A stretch of 64,000 bases of DNA from Lysobacter sp. Root76 (GCF_001428685.1 NZ_LMIK01000004.1:314233-378232); one strand, 5' to 3'. Shown: positions 1-8,576, counted from the stretch's first letter. Numbers and translations are program-made. The notes: generated by a model from the letters alone, not told the origin.

Positions 1-388
1 TCTTGAGTTCGACGTCGCGGCCGGCCGGATCGTCGGCCTCGGCGTTCCAGATGCCGTCCTCGTAATCGACGTCGTGCACATTGGTGTAACCGGCCACGGC
101 CAGGTGCGCGCGCACGTCGGCTTCGCTGAGGTTGGCGACCTGCTCGTCCGGAAACACGCGGCCGGTCTTGGGATCCAGGCGCACGTCCACGCGGTTGCCT
201 TCGGCGCTGCGCGCGTCGGCCTTCCAGACGCCGTCGCGGAACTTGATGTCGTTGACGTGGGTATAGCCCTGGTCGGTCAGCGTGGCGCGCACCTGTGCTT
301 CGGTCAGTGCATCCTGCGCCTGCACGGCGCCGGATACGGCCAGCGCGAACGCGAACGCAGCGCCGCTCAGTACGGTGACTCGCTTCAT
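1..388 (-). CDS. PepSY-like secreted protein, two repeats (3' end outside window)
   Basis: The reading frame opens at the ATG at 388-386 behind a strong AGGAGG and runs off the left edge, so at least 129 codons are present and the stop is missing. The first ~25 residues form a signal peptide (basic MKR, hydrophobic core, cleavage near VQAQ), so export to the periplasm is expected. The mature part holds two similar ~60-residue units, each with a 'VRAxL...GYTxVxDxxxxDGxWxAxA' pattern followed by a 'G..V.V.LDPKTG' type strand. This is the pattern of PepSY/PepSY-like proteins, which are thought to inhibit proteases or bind ligands outside the cytoplasm. The exact subfamily and substrate cannot be read from sequence. 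Confidence 0.75.
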   Translation of the reverse strand, partial: MKRVTVLSGAAFAFALAVSGAVQAQDALTEAQVRATLTDQGYTHVNDIKFRDGVWKADARSAEGNRVDVRLDPKTGRVFPDEQVANLSEADVRAHLAVAGYTNVHDVDYEDGIWNAEADDPAGRDVELK

Positions 389-551
389 GACAACCTCCTG
401 TGGGGACGGTGTCCGAGTCTTGTCACACGCACGCCAACCGACGGTGAACATCGCCCATTCAGTCGCGCTGCTTCACGACGCATGCACGCGACGCTAACGA
501 AGGCATCGCGCGAACGTGAATTCGATCGCGACAGCGCGGTATCGCGAGCGC

Positions 552-1307
552 CTATTTTTCGACCGGATATACCGAGGCGATCGGGCAGCTGATCCGCGAC
601 AGCGCGCCGCCGCTGCGCGCGATGCCTTCGCCGGCGCGCATTTCCGGCACCACCGCGACCACGTCGCCGGGATTGCCGCAGACGGCGCTGATACCCATGC
701 CCGAACGCAGTTCGATGGTGGTGGCATCGAACAATTCCGGGCAGCTGTGCGCGAGTTCGACCCGGTAGTAGCGATGGCCACCGGAGCGCTGCGGCGAGAC
801 TTCCACCACCAGGCCCTTGCCGTCCTCGTTCCAGCCGCGCATGTAACGCGGGTTGAGGCAGTACGACACCGAGCCGCCGAAGCCACGGCGCTTTTCGGCG
901 CGCACCTCGACCGTGTCCAGCGTGGCGACATCGCCGTGGCGGCGGTGACTGGCCAGCGCCAGCGCGGCGTAGTCCTTGGCATCGATCTCGGCGACCGCGG
1001 CCACCGGGCACAGACGCTGCCCGCTGCGCACGTACTCGTTGCCGGTGCCGCAGACCCAGCCCTCGCGCGCGAGCACGCTGGCCTGCGCATCCGCGCCCGC
1101 GGCCGGGCACTCCTCTTTCAGATCGACGCGAAAACGGCGGCCGTCGTTCTGCAGTACCGCCAGGGTGCGCTCCGACGCCTGCCGCACTTCGCCCATCGCG
1201 CGCGCGTCCAGGCAATGCGCCGCGGGCGCGGGTGCGCGCGTGGACGCGGCCGCCGCGGTGACGGCACAGATTGCGGTGGCGAGGAAAACAGCGGCAGGCA
1301 GGCGCAT
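552..1307 (-). CDS. Secreted Cys-containing protein with an internal duplication
   Basis: 251 residues starting with a signal peptide that ends near AAAAS. The mature protein is built from two units of similar plan. Each opens near a Cys, has a hydrophobic 'V.V' strand, a central 'E(A)CP' or 'HSCPEL' motif, then 'CG(T/N)' and 'CP(V/I)A' with conserved spacing (roughly residues 32-110 and 143-250). The paired Cys residues suggest disulphides in the periplasm. The pattern resembles the DUF6491-type proteins of Xanthomonadaceae, but I offer that only as a possible relative. It lies downstream of nothing on its strand and is followed by the PepSY-like gene after ~160 bp. Function unknown. Confidence 0.7.
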   Translation of the reverse strand: MRLPAAVFLATAICAVTAAAASTRAPAPAAHCLDARAMGEVRQASERTLAVLQNDGRRFRVDLKEECPAAGADAQASVLAREGWVCGTGNEYVRSGQRLCPVAAVAEIDAKDYAALALASHRRHGDVATLDTVEVRAEKRRGFGGSVSYCLNPRYMRGWNEDGKGLVVEVSPQRSGGHRYYRVELAHSCPELFDATTIELRSGMGISAVCGNPGDVVAVVPEMRAGEGIARSGGALSRISCPIASVYPVEK

Positions 1308-1444
1308 CGCGATTCCGTGTCGTGAGCCGGCGCGCTCCGCCGGCTTCCGGATTAGACGCGAATTGCGGCGACCGGCGCCAGCGCGCGCGTCGCCCGCCTT
1401 TCGGACAGACGCGCCGGACGGTGCCGGCCGCCCGTCGGATTTAA

Positions 1445-1458
1445 ATGTCGATCGTCAT
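1445..1458. promoter_or_regulatory. Near-palindrome upstream of TetR gene (candidate operator)
   Basis: ATG-T-CGATCG-T-CAT is symmetric at 12 of 14 positions and sits in the only AT-rich patch of the intergenic region, about 55 bp before the TetR start codon. Autoregulation by a TetR protein at such a site is typical of the family. The assignment here is inference. Confidence 0.35.
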
Positions 1459-1513
1459 GAATATTGCTAGCATCGCCCGACCAGGCCCGTACGCGGTCCG
1501 GCGGAGCCCAGCC

Positions 1514-2083
1514 ATGAAAGTCAGCCGCGAACAGGCCGCCGAAAACCGCGCACGCATCGTCGGCGCCGCCGCCCGGCTGTTCCGCGAACGCGGCTACGAC
1601 GGCATCGGCATCGCCGAACTGATGCAGAACGCCGGCCTCACCCACGGCGGCTTCTACGGCCATTTCGACTCCAAGCAGGACCTGATGGCGCAGGCCTGCG
1701 AGCACGCCGTGAGCGGGTCTCTGGCCTACTGGACCCAGCTGATCGAGCGCGATCCCATGCACGCCCTGCGGAACATCGCCGCCGCCTACCTGTCCACCGC
1801 GCACCGCGACCAGCCCGGGCGCGGCTGCACCTTCGCCGCCTTGGGCGCCGACGCCGCACGCCTGCAGCCGCCGGTGCGGCGCAGCCTGGGGCGGGCGCTG
1901 AGTTCTTACCTGGAACTGCTGACGCCGCTGCTGCCGGGCCGCAGCCGCGCCGCGCGTCGCGAGCGCGCGCTGGCGACCCTGGCCAGCCTGGTCGGCGCGC
2001 TGGTGCTGGCGCGCGCGGTCGACGATCCGGGCCTGTCGCAGGAAGTGCTGCAGGCGGTATCGGCTTCCATCCCCTCCCGCTGA
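1514..2083 (+). CDS. TetR/AcrR-family transcriptional regulator
   Basis: 189 residues from the ATG at 1514, preceded by GGCGGAG. An upstream in-frame ATG at 1445 would add 23 residues without family character and would lie inside the probable operator, so I prefer 1514. Residues ~7-53 are a TetR helix-turn-helix domain (ARIVGAAARLFRERGYDG...GLTHGGFYGHFDSKQDL), and the rest is an all-helical ligand-binding half. The 'HGGFYGHF' recognition helix recalls TetR members that control small oxidoreductase or fatty-acid-related genes. Two hot-dog-fold genes follow at 23-bp and 13-bp spacing on the same strand, so it probably regulates its own operon. The ligand is unknown. Confidence 0.9.
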   Translation: MKVSREQAAENRARIVGAAARLFRERGYDGIGIAELMQNAGLTHGGFYGHFDSKQDLMAQACEHAVSGSLAYWTQLIERDPMHALRNIAAAYLSTAHRDQPGRGCTFAALGADAARLQPPVRRSLGRALSSYLELLTPLLPGRSRAARRERALATLASLVGALVLARAVDDPGLSQEVLQAVSASIPSR

Positions 2084-2106
2084 CATCCCCACTATCGGAA
2101 ACCCCC

Positions 2107-2574
2107 GTGATGACCGTGAATGTGTTCGAACTCGAAACCCTGCGCGGCCTCAACGGCCTGGACACCCTGCGCGCCCTGCTCGCCGCCGGCCGCCCGCCGC
2201 CGATCGGCGAGACCCTGGGCTTCATCCTCACCGAGGTCGACGAAGGACGCGCGGTGTTCGCCGGCACGCCCGGCCCGCACGCGTACAACCCCTTGGGCGT
2301 GATCCACGGCGGCTACGCCGCGACCCTGCTCGACTCGGCCTGCGGCTGCGCCGCGCACAGCGCACTCAGCGCCGAGCAGGCCTATACGACGCTGGAGCTC
2401 AAGATCGCCTATCACCGCGCCATGACCTCCGACACCGGTCCGGTGCGCGCCGAAGCCAAACTGCTGTCGATCGGCAAGCGCGTCGCCTTCGCCGAGGGCA
2501 AGCTCACCGATGCCCAGGGCCGCCTGTACGCCTCGGCGACTTCGACCCTGCTGGTGTTCGAACGCAAGGCCTGA
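2107..2574 (+). CDS. PaaI-type hot-dog thioesterase
   Basis: 155 residues from GTG at 2107 (an ATG follows directly at 2110 and could be the real start). Contains the signature of the acyl-CoA thioesterase PaaI/YbgC-like hot-dog fold: 'N..GVIHGGYAATLLDSACGCAA' around residues 61-82 and a C-terminal 'GKRVAFAEGKL.D..G.L.A.A..T' strand set. The HGG turn and following Asp are those that bind and activate acyl-CoA thioesters. Predicted to hydrolyse short or aromatic acyl-CoA in the cytoplasm. It lies in one operon with the TetR gene upstream and the MaoC-type gene downstream, which suggests a small acyl-CoA handling unit. Confidence 0.85.
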   Translation: MMTVNVFELETLRGLNGLDTLRALLAAGRPPPIGETLGFILTEVDEGRAVFAGTPGPHAYNPLGVIHGGYAATLLDSACGCAAHSALSAEQAYTTLELKIAYHRAMTSDTGPVRAEAKLLSIGKRVAFAEGKLTDAQGRLYASATSTLLVFERKA

Positions 2575-2587
2575 ACGAGGATCGCGC

Positions 2588-3058
2588 ATGCACACCGACA
2601 CCCCCGACGACGGCCTGTACCTGGACGACCTCGCGGTCGGCCAGCGATTCGAAACCGCCACCTGCACCGTCAGCGAAGCGCAGATCAAAGCCTTCGCGCG
2701 CGAGTTCGACCCGCAGCCCTTCCATCTCGACGACGAAGCCGCGCGCGCAAGCCTGTTCGAAGGCCTGGCCGCGAGCGGCTGGCACACCGCGGCGATCACC
2801 ATGCGCCTGCTGGTCGATCGGGGCATACCCGCAGGCGGCCTGATCGGCGCCGGCGCCGAGATCGCCTGGCCGCGCCCGACCCGGCCGGGCGATACCCTGC
2901 AGGTGCACAGCGAGATCGTCGAAGTCGCGGCGTCGCGTTCGCGTCCGGACCGCGGCCTGGTCGTGGTCCGCAACGAGACCCGCAACCAGCGCGGCGAAGT
3001 CGTGCAAGCCTTCACCGGCAAGCTGATCGTGTTCCGACGTCCGAATGCCGCCGCGTAG
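2588..3058 (+). CDS. MaoC-family (R)-specific acyl hydratase-like protein
   Basis: 156 residues from ATG at 2588, behind GAGG at 2577-2580. Residues 10-150 form a MaoC/hot-dog domain: 'L.VGQRF', then 'FAREFDPQPFHLDDEAA' where the D-x5-H pair is the hydratase catalytic motif, 'GLAASGWHTAAI', and the closing 'RNQRGEVVQAF.GKLIV'. MaoC enzymes hydrate trans-2-enoyl-CoA. Starting 13 bp after the thioesterase stop, it is almost certainly co-transcribed with it. The true substrate is not visible. Confidence 0.87.
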   Translation: MHTDTPDDGLYLDDLAVGQRFETATCTVSEAQIKAFAREFDPQPFHLDDEAARASLFEGLAASGWHTAAITMRLLVDRGIPAGGLIGAGAEIAWPRPTRPGDTLQVHSEIVEVAASRSRPDRGLVVVRNETRNQRGEVVQAFTGKLIVFRRPNAAA

Positions 3059-3161
3059 GCGACGACGCCCGCAGCGGATTTGCGCCGAACCGTGCCTTGC
3101 GGCCATGGCGCGCAGCGTCGGCGCGCGCTAACGTCCGCGGGTCGCACACGCCGGAACCGCC

Positions 3162-4520
3162 ATGCAGGACCTGACCCAAGGCTCCATCCCCAAGCACGTC
3201 GTGCGGATGGCCGCGCCGATCATGATCGGCATGCTGTTCCAGACCCTGTATTTCCTGATCGATCTGTACTTCGTCGCGCGCCTGGGCGATGCCGCGATCG
3301 CCGGCGTCGGCGCGGCCGGCAACGTGCAGTTCATCGTGATGGCGCTGACCCAGATCCTGGGCGTGGGCACGATGGCGCTGATCTCGCACGCGGTCGGGCG
3401 CAAGGACCGCGAGGACGCCAACCTGGTGTTCAACCAGAGCCTGCTGCTGGCGCTGACCTGCACCGCGGTCACCCTGGTCGGCGGCTACGCGCTCGGCGGC
3501 GCCTATATGCGCACGCTCGGCGCCGATGCGGCGACCACCCAGGCCGGCATCGATTACCTCTACTGGTTCCTGCCCGGCCTGGCGCTGCAGTTCGCCCAGA
3601 TCGCGATGGGTTCGGCGCTGCGCGGCACCGGCATCGCCAAGCCGACCATGGTCGTGCAGATGCTGACCGTGGTCCTCAACGCGATCCTGGCGCCGGTGCT
3701 GATCGCCGGCTGGCTGACCGGCAAGCCGATGGGCGTGGCCGGCGCGGGCCTGGCGACCTCGATCTCGGTCGCCGCGGGCGTGGTGATGATGGCGCTGTAC
3801 TTCGCGCGCCTGGAAAAGTATGTCGGCTTCGACCCCAGCCAGTTCCACGCCCGGCTCGCGGTGTGGAAGCGCATCCTGCGCATCGGCCTGCCACCGGGCG
3901 GCGAGTTCGCGCTGATGTTCGTCTACATGGCGGTGATCTATTGGGTGATCCGCGGCTTCGGCGCCGAGGCCCAGGCCGGTTTCGGCATCGGCCAGCGGGT
4001 GATGCAGGCGATCTTCCTGCCGGCGATGGCGGTGGCCTTCGCGACCGCTCCGGTGGCCGGTCAGAACGTCGGCGCGCGCCGGCCCGAGCGGGTGCGCGCG
4101 ACCTTCCAGGCCGCGGTCGCGATCGGCACCGTGCTGATGCTGGGCCTGACCGCGCTGTGCCAGTGGCGGCCGGACTGGCTGGTCGGCGCCTTCACCCAGG
4201 AAACCACGGTGATCGCGGTCGCGGTGCAGTTCCTGAGCATCATTTCCCTGAACTTCGTCGCCTCGGGGCTGATCTTCACCTGCTCGGGCATGTTCCAGGC
4301 CCTGGGCAACACCCTGCCCGCCTTTCTCAGCAGCGCCAGCCGCCTGCTGACCTTCGTGGTGCCGGCGGTGTGGCTGTCGAGCCAACCGGGCTTCGAGCTG
4401 CACCAACTGTGGCTGGTGTCGGTGGCCTCGGTGACCCTGCAGGCCATCCTCAGCGCGGTATTGCTGCTGCGCGCGCTGCGCCGGGCCACGGTCACGATGA
4501 CGGCGGCCGCGCCGGCTTGA
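3162..4520 (+). CDS. MATE-family multidrug/toxin efflux pump
   Basis: 452 residues with about twelve hydrophobic spans arranged as two related six-helix halves. The N-terminal 'LTQGSIPKHVVRMAAPIMIG' and the 'AxPxxxG...DxxFVARLG..AIAG' stretch are characteristic of MatE proteins of the NorM/DinF group. These exchange Na+ or H+ for cationic drugs across the inner membrane. Start at ATG 3162. It stands alone, ~100 bp after the MaoC gene, and is followed by a strong bidirectional terminator shared with cspA. Drug range cannot be predicted. Confidence 0.92.
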   Translation: MQDLTQGSIPKHVVRMAAPIMIGMLFQTLYFLIDLYFVARLGDAAIAGVGAAGNVQFIVMALTQILGVGTMALISHAVGRKDREDANLVFNQSLLLALTCTAVTLVGGYALGGAYMRTLGADAATTQAGIDYLYWFLPGLALQFAQIAMGSALRGTGIAKPTMVVQMLTVVLNAILAPVLIAGWLTGKPMGVAGAGLATSISVAAGVVMMALYFARLEKYVGFDPSQFHARLAVWKRILRIGLPPGGEFALMFVYMAVIYWVIRGFGAEAQAGFGIGQRVMQAIFLPAMAVAFATAPVAGQNVGARRPERVRATFQAAVAIGTVLMLGLTALCQWRPDWLVGAFTQETTVIAVAVQFLSIISLNFVASGLIFTCSGMFQALGNTLPAFLSSASRLLTFVVPAVWLSSQPGFELHQLWLVSVASVTLQAILSAVLLLRALRRATVTMTAAAPA

Positions 4521-4579
4521 GTCGCGCGCCGGCCTGAGTCACAAGCTGGACAGCGCCCAGGCCAGGACCCCAGAAAACA

Positions 4580-4606
4580 AAAAACCCGGCCGAGGCCGGG
4601 TTTTTC
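4580..4606. terminator. Bidirectional intrinsic terminator between MATE gene and cspA
   Basis: An A-tract, the stem ACCCGGC/GCCGGGT with a CGAG loop, and a T-tract. With A on one side and T on the other it works for both convergent genes (MATE on + and cspA on -). Confidence 0.9.
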
Positions 4607-4645
4607 GTTTCGGATCGCGCCCGGAGGCGCGGCCCGATAAGCGGT

Positions 4646-4855
4646 TCAGACCGCCTGCACCGATTCAGCCTGCAGGCCCTTCTGGCCCTGGGTGACGGTG
4701 AAGGAGACCTTCTGGCCTTCCTGCAGGCTCTTGAAGCCCTGCGACTCGATCGCGCGGAAGTGCACGAACACGTCTTCGCCGTTCTCACGGCTGATGAAGC
4801 CGAAGCCCTTGGCATCGTTGAACCACTTGACCGTACCGAATTCACGGTTCGACAT
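4646..4855 (-). CDS. cspA: Cold-shock protein, CspA family
   Basis: 69 residues, a single cold-shock (OB-fold) domain. RNP1 is KGFGFI at residues 16-21 and RNP2 VFVHF at 29-33; '[13 protein letters not shown]' and 'F...[11 protein letters not shown]' complete the family pattern. Binds single-stranded RNA/DNA and melts mRNA secondary structure at low temperature. RBS is AAGGAGC upstream of the ATG. About 145 nt of untranslated leader separate it from a candidate promoter, as is usual for thermally regulated csp genes. I use cspA in the generic sense, since paralogues cannot be told apart here. Confidence 0.95.
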   Translation of the reverse strand: MSNREFGTVKWFNDAKGFGFISRENGEDVFVHFRAIESQGFKSLQEGQKVSFTVTQGQKGLQAESVQAV

Positions 4856-5007
4856 TTTGCTTGCTCCTTGAAACGTAATGGGAATTGCCGCCTAAGCGGC
4901 CGTGATGCTGGTTGCAAGGAGGAAGCCAGGTGCAACGATGGGCGGATCTGGGATCTACGGCATCGGGCCACGGTTCATGGTGACCCTTGACGAACACAGC
5001 ACTCGAT

Positions 5008-5036
5008 ACCCTAGTTCGCTCCTGAGCGGATTGCAA
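5008..5036 (-). promoter_or_regulatory. Candidate sigma-70 promoter for cspA
   Basis: Read on the minus strand: TTGCAA (5036-5031), a 17-bp spacer, then TAGGGT (5013-5008). The implied start near 5001 gives a ~145-nt leader. The -10 is a weak match, so this is tentative. The 4856-5164 interval otherwise holds only the cspA leader and the msrB upstream region. Confidence 0.35.
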
Positions 5037-5164
5037 TACCTTCGCCGTAAAATTTGTCGCCCGTTCAGCTGAACAGGGACGGGAAGCACCGTTTCCGCGC
5101 CCTCCACCCCACTCAGAGCGGGCTTGCGTACCATCTGGGGCACCACCGCCGTCCGGAGCCCGCG

Positions 5165-5632
5165 ATGACCGCCTTCGACCTGACCCCGCCCAGCGACGCC
5201 CAGCGACACGAACTCACCGAAGGCCTGAGCGGGGAGGAGCGCGAGGTGCTGCTGCACCACGGCACCGAGGCCCCGTTCTGCGGGGTGTTCCTCGACAACA
5301 AGCTCGACGGAGTCTACACCTGCCGGTTCTGCGGCTTGCCGCTGTTCCGCTCCAGCACCAAGTTCGACTCCGGCACCGGCTGGCCCAGCTTCTTCGCCCC
5401 CTACGACCCGGCGCACGTCAGGGTGGTGCGCGACACCAGCTACGGCATGGTCCGCGAGGAGATCGTCTGCGCGCGCTGCGGCAGCCACCTCGGCCATGTG
5501 TTCCCGGACGGCCCGCCGCCGACCGGCGAGCGCCACTGCCTGAATTCGGTCTCGCTGGCCTTCAGCCGCAACGGCGAGGCCCTGCCCGATCCGCTCCAGC
5601 GCGGCGGCGCCGAGGCCGATCCGGCGGGCTGA
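5165..5632 (+). CDS. msrB: Peptide-methionine (R)-S-oxide reductase
   Basis: 155 residues from ATG 5165. Two zinc-binding CxxC pairs (C53/C56 and C102/C105), the substrate motif GTGWPSF (70-76), and the catalytic Cys125 in 'RHCLNSVSL' (usually RYCINS) make this a standard single-domain MsrB. It reduces methionine-R-sulfoxide in oxidised proteins, with thioredoxin recycling the enzyme. No msrA is nearby. Cytoplasmic, since there is no signal peptide. Divergent from cspA; the next gene converges on it. Confidence 0.95.
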   Translation: MTAFDLTPPSDAQRHELTEGLSGEEREVLLHHGTEAPFCGVFLDNKLDGVYTCRFCGLPLFRSSTKFDSGTGWPSFFAPYDPAHVRVVRDTSYGMVREEIVCARCGSHLGHVFPDGPPPTGERHCLNSVSLAFSRNGEALPDPLQRGGAEADPAG

Positions 5633-5650
5633 GCCGGGCCTGCCGCCGGC

Positions 5651-6199
5651 TCAGAACGCGTCGCTGCCCGGCCGCGCCTCGATCCCGAGCGCGGTCGCCA
5701 GCATCTGCAGGCCCTCGTCGTCGCGGCGCAGCGCGATCCAGCCGGCATAGCTGTCGCCGCCGGTGTTCCAGGTCCACAGGGTGTAGCCGTGCTCGCGCAG
5801 GCGGTCGTGCGCGGTCGCCATCAGCGCCGGGATGTCGGTGCCGTCCAGGAACTCCGGATCGGCGGTGTCGTCGGTACCCCAGTCGATGCGCAGGTTCCAG
5901 CGCGCGGCCAGCTCGTTGATGCTGTCGATGAAGGATTCGCTGTCCTTCCAGTCGACGTAGTAGCCGGCCTTCCAGTCGATCGCGTCCTTGATCAGCCATA
6001 TCGGCTCGTCGGTTTCGCCGCCGGCCTCGTTCAGCGCCTCGCGGTAGTCGGCGAACTGCTGCAGCGCCGATTCCTCGTCGCCGGGGTTGATCAGCAGCAA
6101 CAGCTGCCAGACCAGGGCTTCGGATCCGGCTTCGTCGAGGTCGCTGTCGTAACCGTCGCCGTAATCGTCGCCGTCGTAGTCGTCGTCGGGTGCGTTCAT
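5651..6199 (-). CDS. Conserved acidic protein of unknown function (DUF6630-like)
   Basis: 182 residues from the ATG at 6199. An upstream frame extension to 6316 is GC-driven and has no protein character. After an extremely acidic N-terminus (many Asp/Tyr, residues 3-25) comes a compact domain with 'WLIKDAIDWKAGYYVDWKD..SF.DSINELAARWN..IDWG', then 'LREHGYTLWTWNTGGDSYAGWIALRRDDEGL'. The Trp-rich ending is conserved in a family I recall as DUF6630. No signal or membrane segment, so it is probably cytoplasmic. Convergent with msrB with an 18-bp gap. Function unknown. Confidence 0.75.
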   Translation of the reverse strand: MNAPDDDYDGDDYGDGYDSDLDEAGSEALVWQLLLLINPGDEESALQQFADYREALNEAGGETDEPIWLIKDAIDWKAGYYVDWKDSESFIDSINELAARWNLRIDWGTDDTADPEFLDGTDIPALMATAHDRLREHGYTLWTWNTGGDSYAGWIALRRDDEGLQMLATALGIEARPGSDAF

Positions 6200-6371
6200 G
6201 GGCGCGTCGCGTCGGGTGGGGGCGGGCAGGATGAGGCTTGGCCGCGGCCTTGGAAAGCCGGGCCGCGCCTGCCCGGATTCTGCGAGGTCGGCGGCGCCGG
6301 GTCCACCGCGCTTCACCTGCGCTTGCGCGGTGCGCGACTAGAGTCGGCGCATACCGACCGAGGCCGCCGCC

Positions 6372-6683
6372 ATGTCCCGCAACGCCGACCATGTCTATTC
6401 CGCGCCCGCCGACATCGCCCGCCTGGAAGCGCGCATCGCCAGCCTGCGCGACGACGCCCGAGTCGAACTGAGCCTGCACGACGGCCGCGTGCTGCGCGGC
6501 GTGGTCGCGGCCCTGCCGAGCCTGCAGTCGTTCTACGGCCCGGGCGACGTCGAAGGTCTGAACGGGGTGCTGCGGCTGGAAGAGCCGCTAGGCGGCGACG
6601 CCAGCCGCGTGCACGACCTGTGGCTGGACGAGATCGACGCGATCCGGCCGCTGACCGCGCTCGAGCTGCAGCGACCGGCCTGA
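6372..6683 (+). CDS. Sm-like fold protein, DUF3247 family
   Basis: 103 residues. 'ARVELSLHDGRVLRGVVAALPSLQSFYGP' (residues ~35-63) is an Sm/Hfq-like strand-turn-strand pattern, and 'VHDLWLDEIDAIRPL' closes the barrel. This matches the small Xanthomonadaceae DUF3247 family, for which a Xanthomonas campestris crystal structure showing a variant Sm-like fold was reported. An RNA- or DNA-related role is suggested by the fold but not demonstrated. Monocistronic; the DUF3297 gene follows on the same strand after ~100 bp. Confidence 0.85.
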   Translation: MSRNADHVYSAPADIARLEARIASLRDDARVELSLHDGRVLRGVVAALPSLQSFYGPGDVEGLNGVLRLEEPLGGDASRVHDLWLDEIDAIRPLTALELQRPA

Positions 6684-6785
6684 GGCGACCGCGGCCGGCG
6701 CGGCGCGTATCCTGTGCAGCCGGCGCCGCCCCGTGCGCGCCGCGATCCCAGCCCGCGCCCTGCGCCGGTACCACCTGCCTCAGCG

Positions 6786-7043
6786 ATGCCGACGATGACC
6801 GATACCCCGCCCGACCGCCTGTCCAACGACCCGCGCAGCCCCTTCCACGACGATTCCCTGCTCGAGCGCGGCATCGGCATCCGCTTCAACGGCCAGGAGC
6901 GCCACAACGTCGAGGAATACTGCGTCAGCGAAGGCTGGGTGCGGGTGCCGGTGGGCAAGGCCCTGGACCGTCGCGGCAATCCGATGACGGTCAAGGTCAA
7001 GGGCGAAGTGGTCGCCTACTTCCTGACGCCGGCGAAGGAATAA
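6786..7043 (+). CDS. DUF3297-family small conserved protein
   Basis: 85 residues from ATG 6786 (or 82 from ATG 6795). The pattern 'TPPDRLSNDPRSPFHDDSLL', 'RGIGIRFNGQER.NVEEYCVSEGWVRVPVGKALDRRGNPMTVKVKG' is diagnostic of DUF3297, which is widespread in proteobacteria and has no known function. Soluble, no signal peptide. Further upstream codons in frame would be GC-rich non-coding DNA, so I reject a longer form. Confidence 0.88.
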   Translation: MPTMTDTPPDRLSNDPRSPFHDDSLLERGIGIRFNGQERHNVEEYCVSEGWVRVPVGKALDRRGNPMTVKVKGEVVAYFLTPAKE

Positions 7044-7147
7044 GTCCGTACGCGACCGCCCTGCCGGGGCGGTGGCGAGCGCGACGGCCGCGTTGGGCGG
7101 CCGTGCGCGGTGTTTCCGGATTGCGCCGCGGACGCTGGTTTCGCGGT

Positions 7148-7172
7148 TGCGGCTTACGCCGCTCCTATCCTA
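7148..7172. repeat. Half REP palindrome
   Basis: TTGCGGCTTACGCCGCTCCTA, one arm of the REP sequence found elsewhere in this window, lies between DUF3297 and the permease. The rest of the 7044-7196 interval shows nothing else. Confidence 0.6.
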
Positions 7173-7196
7173 AAGCGCCGCAGCCTCGCGCGAACC

Positions 7197-8576
7197 TCAG
7201 CGCGATTCGACCGCCGCCGCGCGCTTGCCCAGTCCCAGCGCGTAATACAGCACCACCAGCAGGATCAGGAAGGCCGGGCCCACGAACAGGGCGATGCGGG
7301 TGTCGGGGAAGTAGGCCATCAGGCCGACCACCAGCACCAGGAAAGCCAGCGCGATCCAGGTGCCGACCGGATACAGCGGCATCTTGAACTCCAGGCCGTC
7401 GCGCTGCGCCGGGCTCAGGCCGGCGCGGAACTTGCGGTGCGACAGCAGGATCACCGCCCAGGTCCAGATCGCGCCGAAGGTCGAGATCGAGGTCACCCAG
7501 ACGAACACCTTCTCCGGCACCAGGTAGTTCAGCAGCACGCCGAACAGCAGCACCGTCACCGACACCAGCACCGCCTTGCGCGGCACGCCGCCGGCCGAGG
7601 TCTGGGCGAAGGTGCGCGGCGCCTGGCCCTGCAGGCCCAGGTTGTAGAGCATGCGCGCGGTGCTGAAGATGCCGCTGTTGCACGACGACAGCGCCGCGGT
7701 CAGGACCACGAAGTTGATGATGCCGGCGGCTTCGCGGATGCCCAGGCGCTCGAAAGTCATCACGAACGGGCTGCCGGTGGTACCCAGCTCGTTCCAGGGA
7801 TAGATCGACAGGATCACGAACAGCGCGCCGACGTAGAAGATCACGATCCGCCAGAACACCGAGTTGATCGCGTCCGGGATCGACTTCTTCGGGTTCGCGG
7901 CCTCGCCCGCGGTCAGGCCGATCATCTCCACGCCCAGGTAGGCGAACATCACCATCTGCAGCGACATCAGCACGCCCTTGGCGCCGTTGGGGAAGAAGCC
8001 CCCGTGCGACCACAGGTTGGAGATGCCGGTGGCGACGCCGTGGTTGCCGAAGCCGAACACGATCATGCCCAGGCCGCCGACGATCATCAGCACGATGGTC
8101 ACGACCTTGATCATCGCGAACCAGAATTCGAACTCGCCGTAGGCGCGCACCGCGATCAGGTTGACCGAGCCCATCGCCGCCAATGCCGCCAGCGCCCAGG
8201 CCCACTGCGGCGTGCCCGGGAACCAGATCTGCATATAGATGCCGACCGCGGTGATCTCGGCCACGCAGGTCACCAGCCACAGGAACCAGTAGTTCCAGCC
8301 GGTGAGGTAGCCCGACAGCGGGCCCAGGTAGTCCTGCGCGTAGCGGCTGAACGAGCCGGCGACCGGGTTGTGCACGGCCATCTCGCCCAGCGCGCGCATG
8401 ATGATGAAGATCGCCGCGCCGCCGAGCAGGTAGGCGAGCAGGATGCCGGGACCGGCCAGCTTGATCGCGTTGGCCGAGCCCAGGAACAGGCCGACGCCGA
8501 TCGCGGCGCCCAGCGCCATCAGGCGGATATGGCGCTCGCCCAGGCCGCGATGTAGGTCTTGCGGTTCGCTCTGCAT
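7197..8576 (-). CDS. proY: Amino-acid permease, ProY-like (AAT family)
   Basis: 459 residues from the ATG at 8576-8574, just before 'QSEPQDLHRGLGERHIRLMALG'. The open frame continues far upstream, but that part overlaps the DUF1800 gene in antisense. About twelve transmembrane helices; 'GAAIGVGLFLGSANAI' is the APC superfamily substrate-binding loop of helix 1. The whole length follows E. coli ProY closely, e.g. 'NPVAGSFSRYAQDYLGPLSGY', 'MSLQMVMFAYLGVEMIG.TAGEA'. Predicted H+-coupled uptake of proline or a related neutral amino acid across the inner membrane. Substrate assignment rests on homology to ProY from memory. Transcribed divergently from the DUF1800 gene. Confidence 0.85.
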   Translation of the reverse strand: MQSEPQDLHRGLGERHIRLMALGAAIGVGLFLGSANAIKLAGPGILLAYLLGGAAIFIIMRALGEMAVHNPVAGSFSRYAQDYLGPLSGYLTGWNYWFLWLVTCVAEITAVGIYMQIWFPGTPQWAWALAALAAMGSVNLIAVRAYGEFEFWFAMIKVVTIVLMIVGGLGMIVFGFGNHGVATGISNLWSHGGFFPNGAKGVLMSLQMVMFAYLGVEMIGLTAGEAANPKKSIPDAINSVFWRIVIFYVGALFVILSIYPWNELGTTGSPFVMTFERLGIREAAGIINFVVLTAALSSCNSGIFSTARMLYNLGLQGQAPRTFAQTSAGGVPRKAVLVSVTVLLFGVLLNYLVPEKVFVWVTSISTFGAIWTWAVILLSHRKFRAGLSPAQRDGLEFKMPLYPVGTWIALAFLVLVVGLMAYFPDTRIALFVGPAFLILLVVLYYALGLGKRAAAVESR

